Below, in pieces: positions 23,796 through 33,898 of a stretch of 64,000 nucleotides of DNA. The stretch is taken from assembly GCA_031290155.1 (NCBI GenBank), contig JAITOB010000001.1, forward strand, positions 37,361 through 101,360, in the 5' to 3' direction. The DNA comes from Endomicrobium sp. (lineage in GTDB: Bacteria; Elusimicrobiota; Endomicrobiia; Endomicrobiales; Endomicrobiaceae). The translations under genes were made by a program, and so were the position numbers. The first letter of the stretch is position 1; the number at the start of each line of letters is the position of its first letter. The notes under the pieces were generated by a model. That model was not told the DNA's origin and made no database searches. It worked only from the letters and a program-made list of their open reading frames with translations.

Positions 23796-24556
23796 TTCAT
23801 AATACTGCGTTAATTGATAAGAGCGCCGTTATTGGCAATAATGTGCAAATCGGAGCATATACGGTTATAGGCAAAGAGGTTGTAATTGGCGAAGGTACTA
23901 CAATAGGTTCAAACGCTTATATAGAATATGCCGAAATTGGCAAAAGTTGTAAACTTTATAATTCCGTTTCAATAGGGACCCCTCCGCAGGATTTAAGTTA
24001 TAACAATGAACTTTCAAAAGTTTATGTAGGTGATGGTACTGTAGCAAGAGAATTTGTGACTTTCAATAGAGCTACAAAAAAAACAGAGAAAACTATAATC
24101 GGCGAAGGTTGTTATTTTATGGTATCTTCGCATGTAGCTCATGACTGCCGCGTTGGAAAAAATGTTATTATGGCAAATTGTTCCGCAGCTGGCGGACATG
24201 TTGAAATAGGCGACAATGCGTTTATAAGCGCTAATGTTGGAATTCATCAATTTACAAAAGTAGGAAAAGGCACAATGACAGGATCGGGTTCTACCGTTAC
24301 CATGGATATAATTCCCTACGCTTTATGCGCGGGATACAGAGCAACCCTCAGCGGCTTAAATATGGTCGGTATGAAAAGAAAAAAAATACCGTTTGAAGAA
24401 ATTGCCGCCGTAAAAAACGCTTATCGTATGCTTTTTATGTCCAATCTTTTGCTTAAAGACGCTCTGGCAAAAATAGAACGGAGTAATTCTGTTTATGTTT
24501 GTGAAATAGTTGAATTTATAAGAAATTCAAAAAGAGGAATAGCAAGACCCGCGTAA
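23792..24556 (+). CDS. lpxA: Acyl-ACP--UDP-sugar acyltransferase, second tandem LpxA paralog
   Basis: 'MIHNTALIDKSAVIGNNVQIGAYTVIG', 'SHVAHDCRVG', 'VGIHQFTKVG'; 4-bp ATGA overlap with the first copy. Confidence 0.9.
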   Translation: MIHNTALIDKSAVIGNNVQIGAYTVIGKEVVIGEGTTIGSNAYIEYAEIGKSCKLYNSVSIGTPPQDLSYNNELSKVYVGDGTVAREFVTFNRATKKTEKTIIGEGCYFMVSSHVAHDCRVGKNVIMANCSAAGGHVEIGDNAFISANVGIHQFTKVGKGTMTGSGSTVTMDIIPYALCAGYRATLSGLNMVGMKRKKIPFEEIAAVKNAYRMLFMSNLLLKDALAKIERSNSVYVCEIVEFIRNSKRGIARPA

Positions 24557-24661
24557 AATACAGAGTAAAATTTATATAGTTATAATTTGTAAAATATAAA
24601 GGATTGTTAGTTTTTAACATTGTTGCAGTAAGGTTATTGCCGATAAAAAATAGGTCGAAGA

Positions 24662-25462
24662 ATGCAAAATATAGGGCTTATAGCAGGAAATAACAGATTT
24701 CCTTTTTTAGTTGCGGAAGAAATAAAAAAAAGTGGCGACAGAGTAATTTGTATTGCGTTAAAAGAAGAAGCAGATTCTTCACTGGAAAAAATTTGTGATA
24801 AAACCTACCGGCTTTCTATAGGAAAATTTCAAAAAATTATTGATGCTTTAAAAAGCGAAGACATAAAGACTGTTATAATGGCGGGACAGGTAAAACATGT
24901 TAAAATTTATTCCGCTGTAAGTATGGATTGGCGAGCAATTAAAGTTATGGGAAGTTTAATCAATAAAAAAACTGATACGATTTTAAAAACTATTGCTTGC
25001 GAATTTGAGAAAGATGGAATGTGCTTGATTCCGTCCCATACGTATTTAAAACATCTGCTTGCGCAAAAAGGTTTGATATCCGGTTTAAAACTTTCTTCAA
25101 ATGAAAACAGGGACGTTGAATTTGGATATAAAATAGCAAAAGGTATAGCAGGTTTTGATATTGGTCAGACAGTTGTAGTAAAAGATATGTCTGTTCTTGC
25201 TGTTGAATCGGTTGAAGGCACGGACGAATGTATTAAACGCGCATATCAACTTGGCGGAGAAAACTCCATAGCTGTTAAGGTTGCAAAACCAAATCAAGAT
25301 TTTAGATTTGATATTCCTGTTATAGGCATTAATACAGTTAATATCCTTAAAGAAAATAAAATACGTGCAATGGCAGTAGAAGCCGGCGTTATTTTAATCT
25401 TAGATAAAGATAAGGTTATAAATAAGGCAAAGCAAGAAGAGGTTACTATACTGGCAATATAA
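24662..25462 (+). CDS. lpxI: UDP-2,3-diacylglucosamine pyrophosphatase, LpxI family (DUF1009)
   Basis: 'IGLIAGNNRFPFLVAEEIKKSGDRVICIALKEEAD', 'AVKVAKPNQDFRFDIPVIGINTV'; sits inside the lipid A cluster. Confidence 0.9.
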   Translation: MQNIGLIAGNNRFPFLVAEEIKKSGDRVICIALKEEADSSLEKICDKTYRLSIGKFQKIIDALKSEDIKTVIMAGQVKHVKIYSAVSMDWRAIKVMGSLINKKTDTILKTIACEFEKDGMCLIPSHTYLKHLLAQKGLISGLKLSSNENRDVEFGYKIAKGIAGFDIGQTVVVKDMSVLAVESVEGTDECIKRAYQLGGENSIAVKVAKPNQDFRFDIPVIGINTVNILKENKIRAMAVEAGVILILDKDKVINKAKQEEVTILAI

Positions 25463-25528
25463 CAGTAAAAATCAGAATATTGGATTTTGTGATGTTAAAG
25501 CCGGAAGTATTTGTAAAAGGAAATATCA

Positions 25529-26695
25529 ATGATAAATGTAGCCAGTCCTGTTATAGGTAAAAAGGAAAGACAATTAATTAAGGAAGTTTTAGATTCAAGA
25601 ATTCTTGCAAGCGGCGAATATGTTTTGCAGTTTGAACAATCCTTTGCAAGGTATTCCGGAGTTGATTTTGGCATAGCAAGTGCAAATGGAACAGCGGCGC
25701 TTCATACGGCTCTTTTAATGTGCGGTGTTAAGCAGGGTGATAAAGTTGCTACAACATCTTTTTCGTTTATAGCAACTTCAAATTCAATTCTTTTTTGCGG
25801 GGCGAAACCTGTTTTTGTAGATATTGATCCCAAAACTTTTAATATCGATCCGGCTGAGCTTGAGAAAGTATTAAAAAAGAAAAAAAATATTAAAGCCGTT
25901 TTAATAGTTCATCTATACGGACTATCGTGCGATATGGATGCAATTCTAAAACTTAAGAAAAAATATAAATTTAAACTTATTGAAGATTCATGCCAGGCGC
26001 ATGGCGCTGAATTTAATAACAAGAAAGTGGGTTCTTTTGGAGATGCTACAGCTTTTTCTTTTTACGCTACGAAAAATATGATGACCGGTGAAGGCGGTAT
26101 TATTCTTACGAATGATGCAAAGGCTGATATATATGGAAGGCAGCTTATAAATCACGGCAGAGAGGGACATTCAACGCATACTGTTCTGGGATATAATTAC
26201 AGACTTACAAATCTTGCCGCGGCAATAGGCATAGCCCAGCTTGAGCAGCTTGAAAGTTGGATTAAAAAAAGAACTACATATGCAGAAAATTACAATGAAG
26301 CTTTTAAAGATTTAGATTTTTTACAAACGCCTTATATTCCAAAAAACTGCAGACATGTTTTTCATCAATATACAGTAAGAATACCGGCGCTTGAGAGGGA
26401 AAAGTTTATTAAATATTTAGCTGATAACGGCGTAGGAAGCGGTATTTATTATGATACCGTATTGTATAAACAGCCTTTGTATAAACAGCTTGGATATAAA
26501 TCTGGATTATGTGTGGAAGCTGAAAAAGCAGCGTGCGAAGTACTTTCGCTTCCCGTTCATCCATCTCTTTCAAAAACCGATACAGACAAAATAATTAAAG
26601 TAATAAAAGGTTACAAAAATGAGTATACGAACTGCCGTAATCGGAGTAGGATCTTTGGGACAGCACCACGCAAGAATTTTGGGACAGCACAGTAA
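25529..26695 (+). CDS. DegT/DnrJ/EryC1-family PLP aminotransferase, GnnB-like by context
   Basis: 'GIASANGTAALHTALLMCGV', 'EDSCQAHGAEFNNKKVGSFGDATAFSFYATKNMMTGEGGII' (PLP lysine), 'NYRLTNLAAAIGIAQLEQL'. Located between the lpxA genes and lpxB, next to a Gfo/Idh/MocA gene. Confidence 0.88.
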   Translation: MINVASPVIGKKERQLIKEVLDSRILASGEYVLQFEQSFARYSGVDFGIASANGTAALHTALLMCGVKQGDKVATTSFSFIATSNSILFCGAKPVFVDIDPKTFNIDPAELEKVLKKKKNIKAVLIVHLYGLSCDMDAILKLKKKYKFKLIEDSCQAHGAEFNNKKVGSFGDATAFSFYATKNMMTGEGGIILTNDAKADIYGRQLINHGREGHSTHTVLGYNYRLTNLAAAIGIAQLEQLESWIKKRTTYAENYNEAFKDLDFLQTPYIPKNCRHVFHQYTVRIPALEREKFIKYLADNGVGSGIYYDTVLYKQPLYKQLGYKSGLCVEAEKAACEVLSLPVHPSLSKTDTDKIIKVIKGYKNEYTNCRNRSRIFGTAPRKNFGTAQ

Positions 26696-27554
26696 TTCTA
26701 CACTTGAATTTGTGGTTGATGCAGATGAAAAAAGATCTGAGAAGATTGCAGGTGCAAATAAAACAAAGTATTTAACTGATTTTAATGAACTTATAGGAAA
26801 AATTGACGCCGCAGTAATTGCAGTTCCTACGCCGTATCATTATAAAGTAGCGAAGCCGCTTTTAGATGCGAGCATACATTGTCTTGTTGAAAAGCCGTTT
26901 ACTTTAAGTATTGTTGAAGCCGAAGAACTTATACAAACGGCAAAAAGTAAAAATTTGGTTTTACAAGTAGGACACGTTGAAAGATTTAATCCTGCAGTTA
27001 TTGCTGTTGCATCTTTTATAAACAATCCTAAATTTATTGAAGTTAACAGACTCGGGCCTTATGATCCAAGAACAAATCACATAGGCGTAGTATTGGATTT
27101 AATGATACATGATTTGGATATTTTATTTTCTCTTATAAAAGATAAGGTTGTTTCTTTTGAAGCTTATGGAGCAAAAATACTTTCAGATACTGAAGATATT
27201 GCAAAAGTCAGGTTAAAATATGCAAATGGCTGCGTGGCAGATGTTTCTGCCAGCAGAGTTTCAATGGAAAAATACAGAAGAATAAGAATTTTTCAGTCCG
27301 ACAGTTATGTTTCTATAGATTATGCCGGAAAAAGTCTTAAAGTTTACACAAAAAAAGAAAGCAGGAAAAAGATAACTTCTCTTTTTGACATAGATATTAA
27401 AAAACCTAAATTACCTCCCAATGAACCGCTTTTTTATGAGCTTGACAATTTCTTGAGTAGCGTTATTGAAGGTAAAAAGCCGTATGTCTCAGGTGAGCAG
27501 GGAAGAGATTCTGTTGAGTTGGCTCTTAATATACTCCAAAATATGGTGTTTTGA
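26619..27554 (+). CDS. Gfo/Idh/MocA-family NAD-dependent oxidoreductase, GnnA-like by context
   Basis: 'IRTAVIGVGSLGQHHARILG', 'HCLVEKPFTLSIVEAEELI', 'VGHVERFNPA', 'VLDLMIHDLDILFSL'. Confidence 0.88.
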   Translation: MSIRTAVIGVGSLGQHHARILGQHSNSTLEFVVDADEKRSEKIAGANKTKYLTDFNELIGKIDAAVIAVPTPYHYKVAKPLLDASIHCLVEKPFTLSIVEAEELIQTAKSKNLVLQVGHVERFNPAVIAVASFINNPKFIEVNRLGPYDPRTNHIGVVLDLMIHDLDILFSLIKDKVVSFEAYGAKILSDTEDIAKVRLKYANGCVADVSASRVSMEKYRRIRIFQSDSYVSIDYAGKSLKVYTKKESRKKITSLFDIDIKKPKLPPNEPLFYELDNFLSSVIEGKKPYVSGEQGRDSVELALNILQNMVF

Positions 27555-28633
27555 TGCCAAACAATAAAATTTTCATTTCTGCCGGCGACCTTTCTGGAGA
27601 GATGCATGCTTCTAATCTTGTAAAAGAAATAAAAAAAATCTATCCTTTATGTCGTGTTTCTGCAATGGGCGGCAATAATTTAAAATTAGCTGCTGATGAA
27701 TTTCTTGAAGATATAGTAAATATAAATGCTTTTGGTTTTTTGCCTTTAAAGCAAATTGTCTATTTGAAAAAAGTTTTTAATAAACTTAAACCTTATTTTA
27801 TTAAAGAACGTCCGGATAAAGTTATACTTGTGGATTATTACGGATTCCATATATTTGTTGCAAAACTTGCAAAAAAGCTGAATATCCCTGTTTATTATTA
27901 TATAAGTCCTCAAGTTTGGGCATCGCGCAGCGGAAGAATAAAAAAGCTTGCTAAAACAGTAAGAAAAATACTTGTAATTTTACCTTTTGAAGAAAAACTG
28001 TATAAAGATTACGGCGTTGACGCAATTTTTGTCGGGAATCCTCTAATAGATAGAATCCCGGAAAAACATAATTTTGAAATAGCAACTCCGCCGGTTATAG
28101 GTCTATTTCCAGGCAGCCGTAAAAACACTGTCAAACGTCATATGCCTATAATTCTTAAAACCGCAAAAATACTTAAAGAAAAAATAAATGCAAAGTTTAT
28201 AATGTTTAGCACTGATAGCAATGCTGATTTTGATGTGCCGGAATATATAGAGTTTGCAACCTCTGGAAATTTTGGAAAAAGAATATCCGTAGATTTTGCA
28301 ATTTGCCCCTCCGGGACAGTAAGCTTAGAAAATGCTTTAATGGGGATTCCTATGGCTGTTATGTATAAATTATCATATCTCAACTATTTTTTTATAAGAG
28401 TAATTATAAAAATAAAATATATAACAATAGTAAATATTTTAAGTACAAAAAATATTGTCCCTGAGTTTATACAGTTTAATGCAAGCCCTGAAAAAATAGC
28501 ATATTCTGCATTAAAGCAGCTAAGTCCTGAAAATTATATGCTTAAAGTTAAAGAACTGATTGCTTTCAGAAAGATATTGGGCAGCCCGGGAGTAAGTAAA
28601 CGGACTGCTGAAATTATTCTAAATGATAAGTAA
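27551..28633 (+). CDS. lpxB: Lipid-A-disaccharide synthase
   Basis: 'KIFISAGDLSGEMHASNLVKEIKK', 'YYISPQVWASRSGRIKKLAKTVRKILVILPFEEKLY', 'GLFPGSRKNTVKRHMPI'. Confidence 0.95.
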   Translation: MMPNNKIFISAGDLSGEMHASNLVKEIKKIYPLCRVSAMGGNNLKLAADEFLEDIVNINAFGFLPLKQIVYLKKVFNKLKPYFIKERPDKVILVDYYGFHIFVAKLAKKLNIPVYYYISPQVWASRSGRIKKLAKTVRKILVILPFEEKLYKDYGVDAIFVGNPLIDRIPEKHNFEIATPPVIGLFPGSRKNTVKRHMPIILKTAKILKEKINAKFIMFSTDSNADFDVPEYIEFATSGNFGKRISVDFAICPSGTVSLENALMGIPMAVMYKLSYLNYFFIRVIIKIKYITIVNILSTKNIVPEFIQFNASPEKIAYSALKQLSPENYMLKVKELIAFRKILGSPGVSKRTAEIILNDK

Positions 28634-28667
28634 TAAATATTTATTTTAAAAGTAAAGGATAAATGGT

Positions 28668-29469
28668 ATGAATACACTAGAGAAGATTTTAAGTTTTGTA
28701 AGAATGCAAAAGTTGTTATCTGTTATAGCGTTGGAATAGTGTACTGAGATATTGCGTTCAAGCGAACGATTTAAAGATGAGAAGAGACTGTTTAAATATG
28801 AATATCAGGTTTTTCTTAAAGCGGAGAAGATGGAATAGTATATGAAATCTTTAACAGAATAGGAGTAACAAATAAATTTTTTGTAGAATTTGGAGGAAAT
28901 GATGAGAGTTATAAATAATTCTACGAATCTTCTTTTTAATGACTGGTCTGGTTTATGGATTGAAGCGGATAAAAATTTAGTTATAAAAAACTAAAAACTG
29001 CTTTTAAAAAATTTATTGACGGTAACAAGCTCAAAATAGACCATAATTTTGTAACTCCTGAAAATATAGAAACAATTTTTAATAGATATAATATTCCCGC
29101 TGATTTAGATTTTCTTTCAATCGATATTGATAATAATGACTATTAAATATGGGAAGCTATTAAATCATACAAACCCAGAGTCTTGTTATAACGCTTCATT
29201 AGGCCCTCATAATGCAATGGTTGTACCTTATGTTGAAGGTAAATTTGATATAACAAATTATTTTGGAGCAGTTAAGTTTAAAGAAAGGATATTCTTTAGT
29301 GGGATGTAATTCGAGCGGTTCTAATGCTTTTTTGTACGCCCTGATTTAAACAGAAGACAAATTTTATCCTTCTTTTATATCAGAGGAGCATTTTGAGCCT
29401 CAAAGATATATCTTATCGTATAGAACAAATGGACATAGAAAAAATAGATTTATATAAGTTGTTTAAATA
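28668..29469 (+). pseudogene. FkbM/methyltransferase-like protein, frameshifted
   Basis: Multi-frame reading: 'YQVF...GEDGIVYEIFNRIGVTNKFFVEFGGNDES', 'NSTNLLFNDWSGLWIEADKNLVI', 'NIPADLDFLSIDIDNNDY', 'IWEAIKSYKPRVL'. Confidence 0.65.
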
Positions 29470-29485
29470 AAGTGTGTTTGCGATA

Positions 29486-30467
29486 ATGAATCGAAAACAG
29501 TTTTTTAAAGAATTTATTACTTATTGCTTTTATTTTTATTTCAAAAAATCTCTTTGCTAAAAATGTACTCGGTATGTCAAATAAATGTACAGCACATACA
29601 GCTAAAGGTATGGCAATGGGCAACACCGGCTCAGATGTTTTAAAAGGTGCAGATTATTTTATTATAATCCTGCAAGTTTATCTTATAATAAAGGCGTTAA
29701 TACTGAAATTTCTATGGCTTTTGCAGAAAACGGCAGTTCTGCATCTAGGGAAATATACAGGCCCTTTAGGTCTTGGATTCCTTTCAGTTTCTGCAGTTAG
29801 AGATACAAGCGCTTTTATTTGAGACTTTATCCCATAATACTATTTTAATAAATAATGATGACGGCAGCTGGAGTAAAATAAAACCTCTATTAATTCTTTG
29901 TCTGTTATGGCTTGCAAACAGAATGATAAAGGTTACAGTACGGGGCTGAAACTATCGTATTTATACGGTGTTATAAGGACATGTTCAGTAGATTCTTTAG
30001 ATAAGCCTAAGTTGAATATACATTTTGGCAACGGATTTACGTGTGATTTATCATTTCTTTTCATTATATCGGATAATTTTACTTTCGGTTTAAATTTTAA
30101 AAACATTCCAGGTTTATGTTTTGGGAAAATTATGCTGCAGGGGCTATCCCATTGACAATAAGAACAAGTTTAGGATATGTTTATAAAAAGTGTACTTTGT
30201 ACGCGGACTGGGAAAAACATTTTTATCGTTATGGTAATTTAAATGAAAGTACTTTTCATTTTGGTATTTAGCGAGTATTTACATAAAACATTTTGCTTGA
30301 GAAGCGGTGCAGCGAGCGATCTTGATTTTTTAAAAAATAACATTGTCTATACTTACGGTTTTGCGGTAAATATTAAACATTCTCAGCTTTCTTTTGCCGG
30401 AGAAGAACATAAAATCTCTAATGGGAAATTTTCAAAATATACGATTTCTTTTAGAGCAGCATACTAA
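29486..30467 (+). pseudogene. PorV/PorQ-like outer-membrane protein, frameshifted
   Basis: Multi-frame reading: 'YYNPASLSYNKGVNTEISMAFAENG', 'FTFGLNFKNIPG', 'AAGAIPLTIRTSLGYVYKKCTLYADWEKHFYRYGNLN'. Confidence 0.5.
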
Positions 30468-30780
30468 AATTTTGAAAAGAAGATACAAACTCAACATTGT
30501 ATCTCTGGGGTAGCTCCATCATATTTGTAAAGTCTATGATTAGAGTGGCTTATTCTGTCCATTTTGTAAACGACAACCTTCTTAATAATGCCATTTTACA
30601 AGCTCTTGAAAATGGGGGAGAAGGAGAGGTCTGTGTTCTTGTCGGAATATTCCTTGCCCTACTCTTTATAATTGCTCCCTTTTCAGTTCGTACTTGTAAA
30701 AAAGTTGGCTTTCAATGCTGATACTGTCCTTTCTGTCTACTGATTGTCTTGCGTAAATAGCGTCTATTCTATTTGCCCAT
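30466..30780 (-). pseudogene. Large serine site-specific recombinase, N-terminal fragment
   Basis: Minus-strand reading, several frames: 'RIDAIYARQSVDRKDSISIESQLFYKYELKG..', 'GIIKKVVVYKMDRIS', 'FTNMMELPQRYNVEFVSSFQNF'. Matches the resolvase-domain pattern of clostridial large serine recombinases. Confidence 0.72.
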
Positions 30781-30965
30781 AATCAGCTCCTTTTCATATG
30801 TAAAACAATAGCCAACCTATACCATTTATGGCTCCCTATAAAAAGAATGTCGCCTACTTGTGCGATTTGCTGAACACATCAAAATTGGCGTGTTTTATTT
30901 CCACATATGGGAAATGCCTACTCAAGTTCAATCATTATCAATCACCTATTTCAATAATATATTTG

Positions 30966-32226
30966 CTACTTTGTTTGTTCTATTGGCTGGTCAATTCCAT
31001 AGAAAATACGGTGAGTGAAGACACTAATTCCTATCATTATTAATGCCGCCAGATAAAAACGGAAGATATGTACTACTTCCTGTCTTTTCAAAAACAATAC
31101 CATAAATGAACTGCCCGAGAGGATTTGTACACATAGCAACGCATATAAAGCATGAAATTACTTTCCCAATTAAATCTTTGGGCGTTAAAATTTGCAGATA
31201 AGTTATCATTTGAATTTGAAATAATGTTGATAATGCCAACAATAGGCTGCACCCGATTAGTAAAATAATGTAGATCGTCATTGGTTCTCGAAGTAGTTGT
31301 AGCGCAATTCCTCCTAAAAGTATGGACAGCGCGCATACAATTAAAAGAAACAACCCTATCTTTGATTTTAGTTTCTTTGATAATACTTCTCGAGTAAACC
31401 GCCTAATTAGCGCCAGCAGCGATTACGCCTTGTGCGTATCCGTATAACCGATTGGCGGTATCTAGATTAAACCCCAAATGTTGCGTAATTAAAACTGGAA
31501 CTCCAATTAACATCAAAGAAGTCAAAAATAAATTAATAGAAGCATATATTAAAGACACCTTCCACAGAACAAGCCGCTCCTTAAACATAAAGCTAAAACT
31601 TTCTTTAAGGTCGTTAAACCTGTAATGAATATATTTCCTTTTGTTTGCTTTTTTCAAATGGAATATGGATGAATATTTCCAGTATTGCAGACGCGAAAAA
31701 GCAGCCAATACTTACATATAGAATAGGCGCTAATCCGACAATAGAAAATAAAATACCGCCGATTACTGGCCCAACCATACTGGCAAAGAGCTGATCAAAT
31801 TAATAACTGAATTTCCTTGCATTATATGTTCTGTTTCTACCAAAGCAGGAACGCTGGCCTGAACTGCTGGTTGATAAGCACCTTGATACCCATATAAAAT
31901 AATCATTGTGATTGCCATAAAGTGAAACAATGTCTATTTTTCCCACCAGCAAATAAAATAGGAAGATTAGTACGCCGTACTAAAATCCAGAATAACCATT
32001 ATGTTCCTCTTATTAACACGGTCGCAATTATTCATCCTATCGGGAATAGTAAAATCATAGGAATAAAAGAACATGCCAAAATTGTCCCAAATAAAAAAGA
32101 CGACCCTGTTTGGTTTAGTAAGTAAAGCGGGAGAACATACCTTAATATCTGATTTCCAAATAAAGAAATAATCTGGCCTACTGTTACAAGTAAAAAATCT
32201 TTCGAGAATATCGCTTTCCTATACAT
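30966..32226 (-). pseudogene. MFS-family efflux transporter, frameshifted
   Basis: Fragments in order: 'MYRKAIFSKDFLLVTVGQIISLFGNQILRYVLPLYLLNQTGSSFLFGTILACSFIPMILLFPIG', 'RFNDLKESFSFMFKERLVLWKVSLIYASINLFLTSLMLIGVPVLITQHLGF', 'ITYLQILTPKDLIGKVISCFICVAMCTNPLGQFIYGIVFE', ending 'FTHRIFYGIDQPIEQTK*'. Confidence 0.82.
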
Positions 32227-32804
32227 AGTTATTAATTCTCCTTTTAGGTAATAGAAATATTAACATCTGCTAAAAATTCATTTGTACGTTCTTATCACAT
32301 TCTTGCAGTGGGGTTAATTGTAATATCAAGTGCACGTTTATTCCGTTCGTTGGTATGGTGCAAGGTAATTGTTTTTTTTCTTATCTGTTTCGCGCTTTTG
32401 CTTTGTGGTTTCCAACTTCCACGCAATATTATTGATCGTCGCCTTTCCATCCGACAGATGGATAATACCATCATTTGACGGACAGATAAATCTCTCAAAT
32501 ATTTATCGCAGTGCATTTGTAGCAGAAAGCAAAGTCGCAAGAGTCTGTTGTGAAAATAAATCATATATAAAAGAAACACAGGCATAAGAATCTACGGTTT
32601 GTTCTGTGGTGATATATTAAATTCTCTCCGCAAAACTTATGATTTTGCTTCTTTAGAAACATATTTACCGTATCATTATTTTGTTTCCTTGTCAACAAAT
32701 AATGACAATAAAAATGCAGCCTGTTCTCAATAGAGTTGGGCTGCTTGTGGTTTCATTTTCATTATTCAAATTTATTCCGACTAAATATCTCCCAGCTTCT
32801 TTAT

Positions 32805-33253
32805 TTATGCATCCAAATGCCTGCTATACTTTTCTATGAAGCTAAGCATGCTGTCAAATTGTTCCTCGGTTACCTGCTAAACGCGGCTTTATCCCGCGCT
32901 TGAAATTCTTTGCGCAGTTCCTCATGGACTTTGTTAATTACTTTCCCTTGCAGTAAGCTTAAAATAGATTTCTTTCTTGTTATCCGGCTTCCGGTAGCTT
33001 TCAATAATGCCTTTTTTATGAGCTCCTTAGCTATTTTACTTATGGCCCCGTTAGTCATATAAAAAAATCCCGCAAGTTTTGTAACGTTAAAATCTACATT
33101 TCTTCCAATGTATTCGATGCAATGTACTTCAGAAGACTTATAACCCTTAAGGCTCTCTTCCATCTTAAACTTATTAAGCCAAACCATCTTGTTCAATAAG
33201 TCCCTGGAACCCATTATAACCTGTTCTTCTTTGCTCATAGTCTGTTCTCCCAC
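32805..33253 (-). pseudogene. MarR-family transcriptional regulator, single frameshift near the C-terminus
   Basis: ORF 32870-33253 'VTKLAGFFYMTNGAISKIAKELIKKALLKA...'; after a frameshift the reading continues as 'QVTEEQFDSMLSFIEKYSRHLDA*'. Confidence 0.75.
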
Positions 33254-33898
33254 TCGTTGGCTATTAACGATATTATATTAAATTTTTGTTTCTATTTCAA
33301 CAATACTAAAATAATTATTTTAGAAATTGAGCTATATGTGAAAAAAGAGCCGAAAGCGTTTAAGCATTCAGTAAACAAACGCTAATTATCATTTGATAAT
33401 AATTGATTAAATAAACCATCTACTAAACGGCAAGTATGATCTTCTGCCCGACGCTTCTCCTTAATTGTCAGAATACCGTCAAGCGTTGTCCGTGGTAATC
33501 TTTAACCACCCAAATAGCAACCGCAATATCGCTTTTCACCGTCTCGTCAATTATCTCGCCGCAAACGACAAGCACATGGGTGCGGCATATTCCTGTGCTG
33601 ACATTTCATTTGACGGCCCGGTTTTTACATCATCTGGCTTGGTTGGCTCATTTTTCACTGGTGTGTTTACAGCCTTTTACTTTTTGGCACGAAAAATGCC
33701 ATTGCTTTTCAGCAGGCCATCTTTAAAGGCTTTTATCTCTTTTTGCGCTAACAGCAAAACGCTGCCTTTTATTCCTGCTGTTAGGCGGCACTTATATTTG
33801 TAGTATGGCTCTCTGTTTTCGGTTTTATTTTGCGTAGTACAAGGAAATAATATTAAGAGAATACAAAAAAATTTTTAATTAAGAATTAATAAGTTAGA

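Noticed and set aside
33465-33803. 112 aa plus-strand ORF as a gene
   Set aside because: The opposite strand gives a more protein-like reading; kept only as an unassigned remnant.
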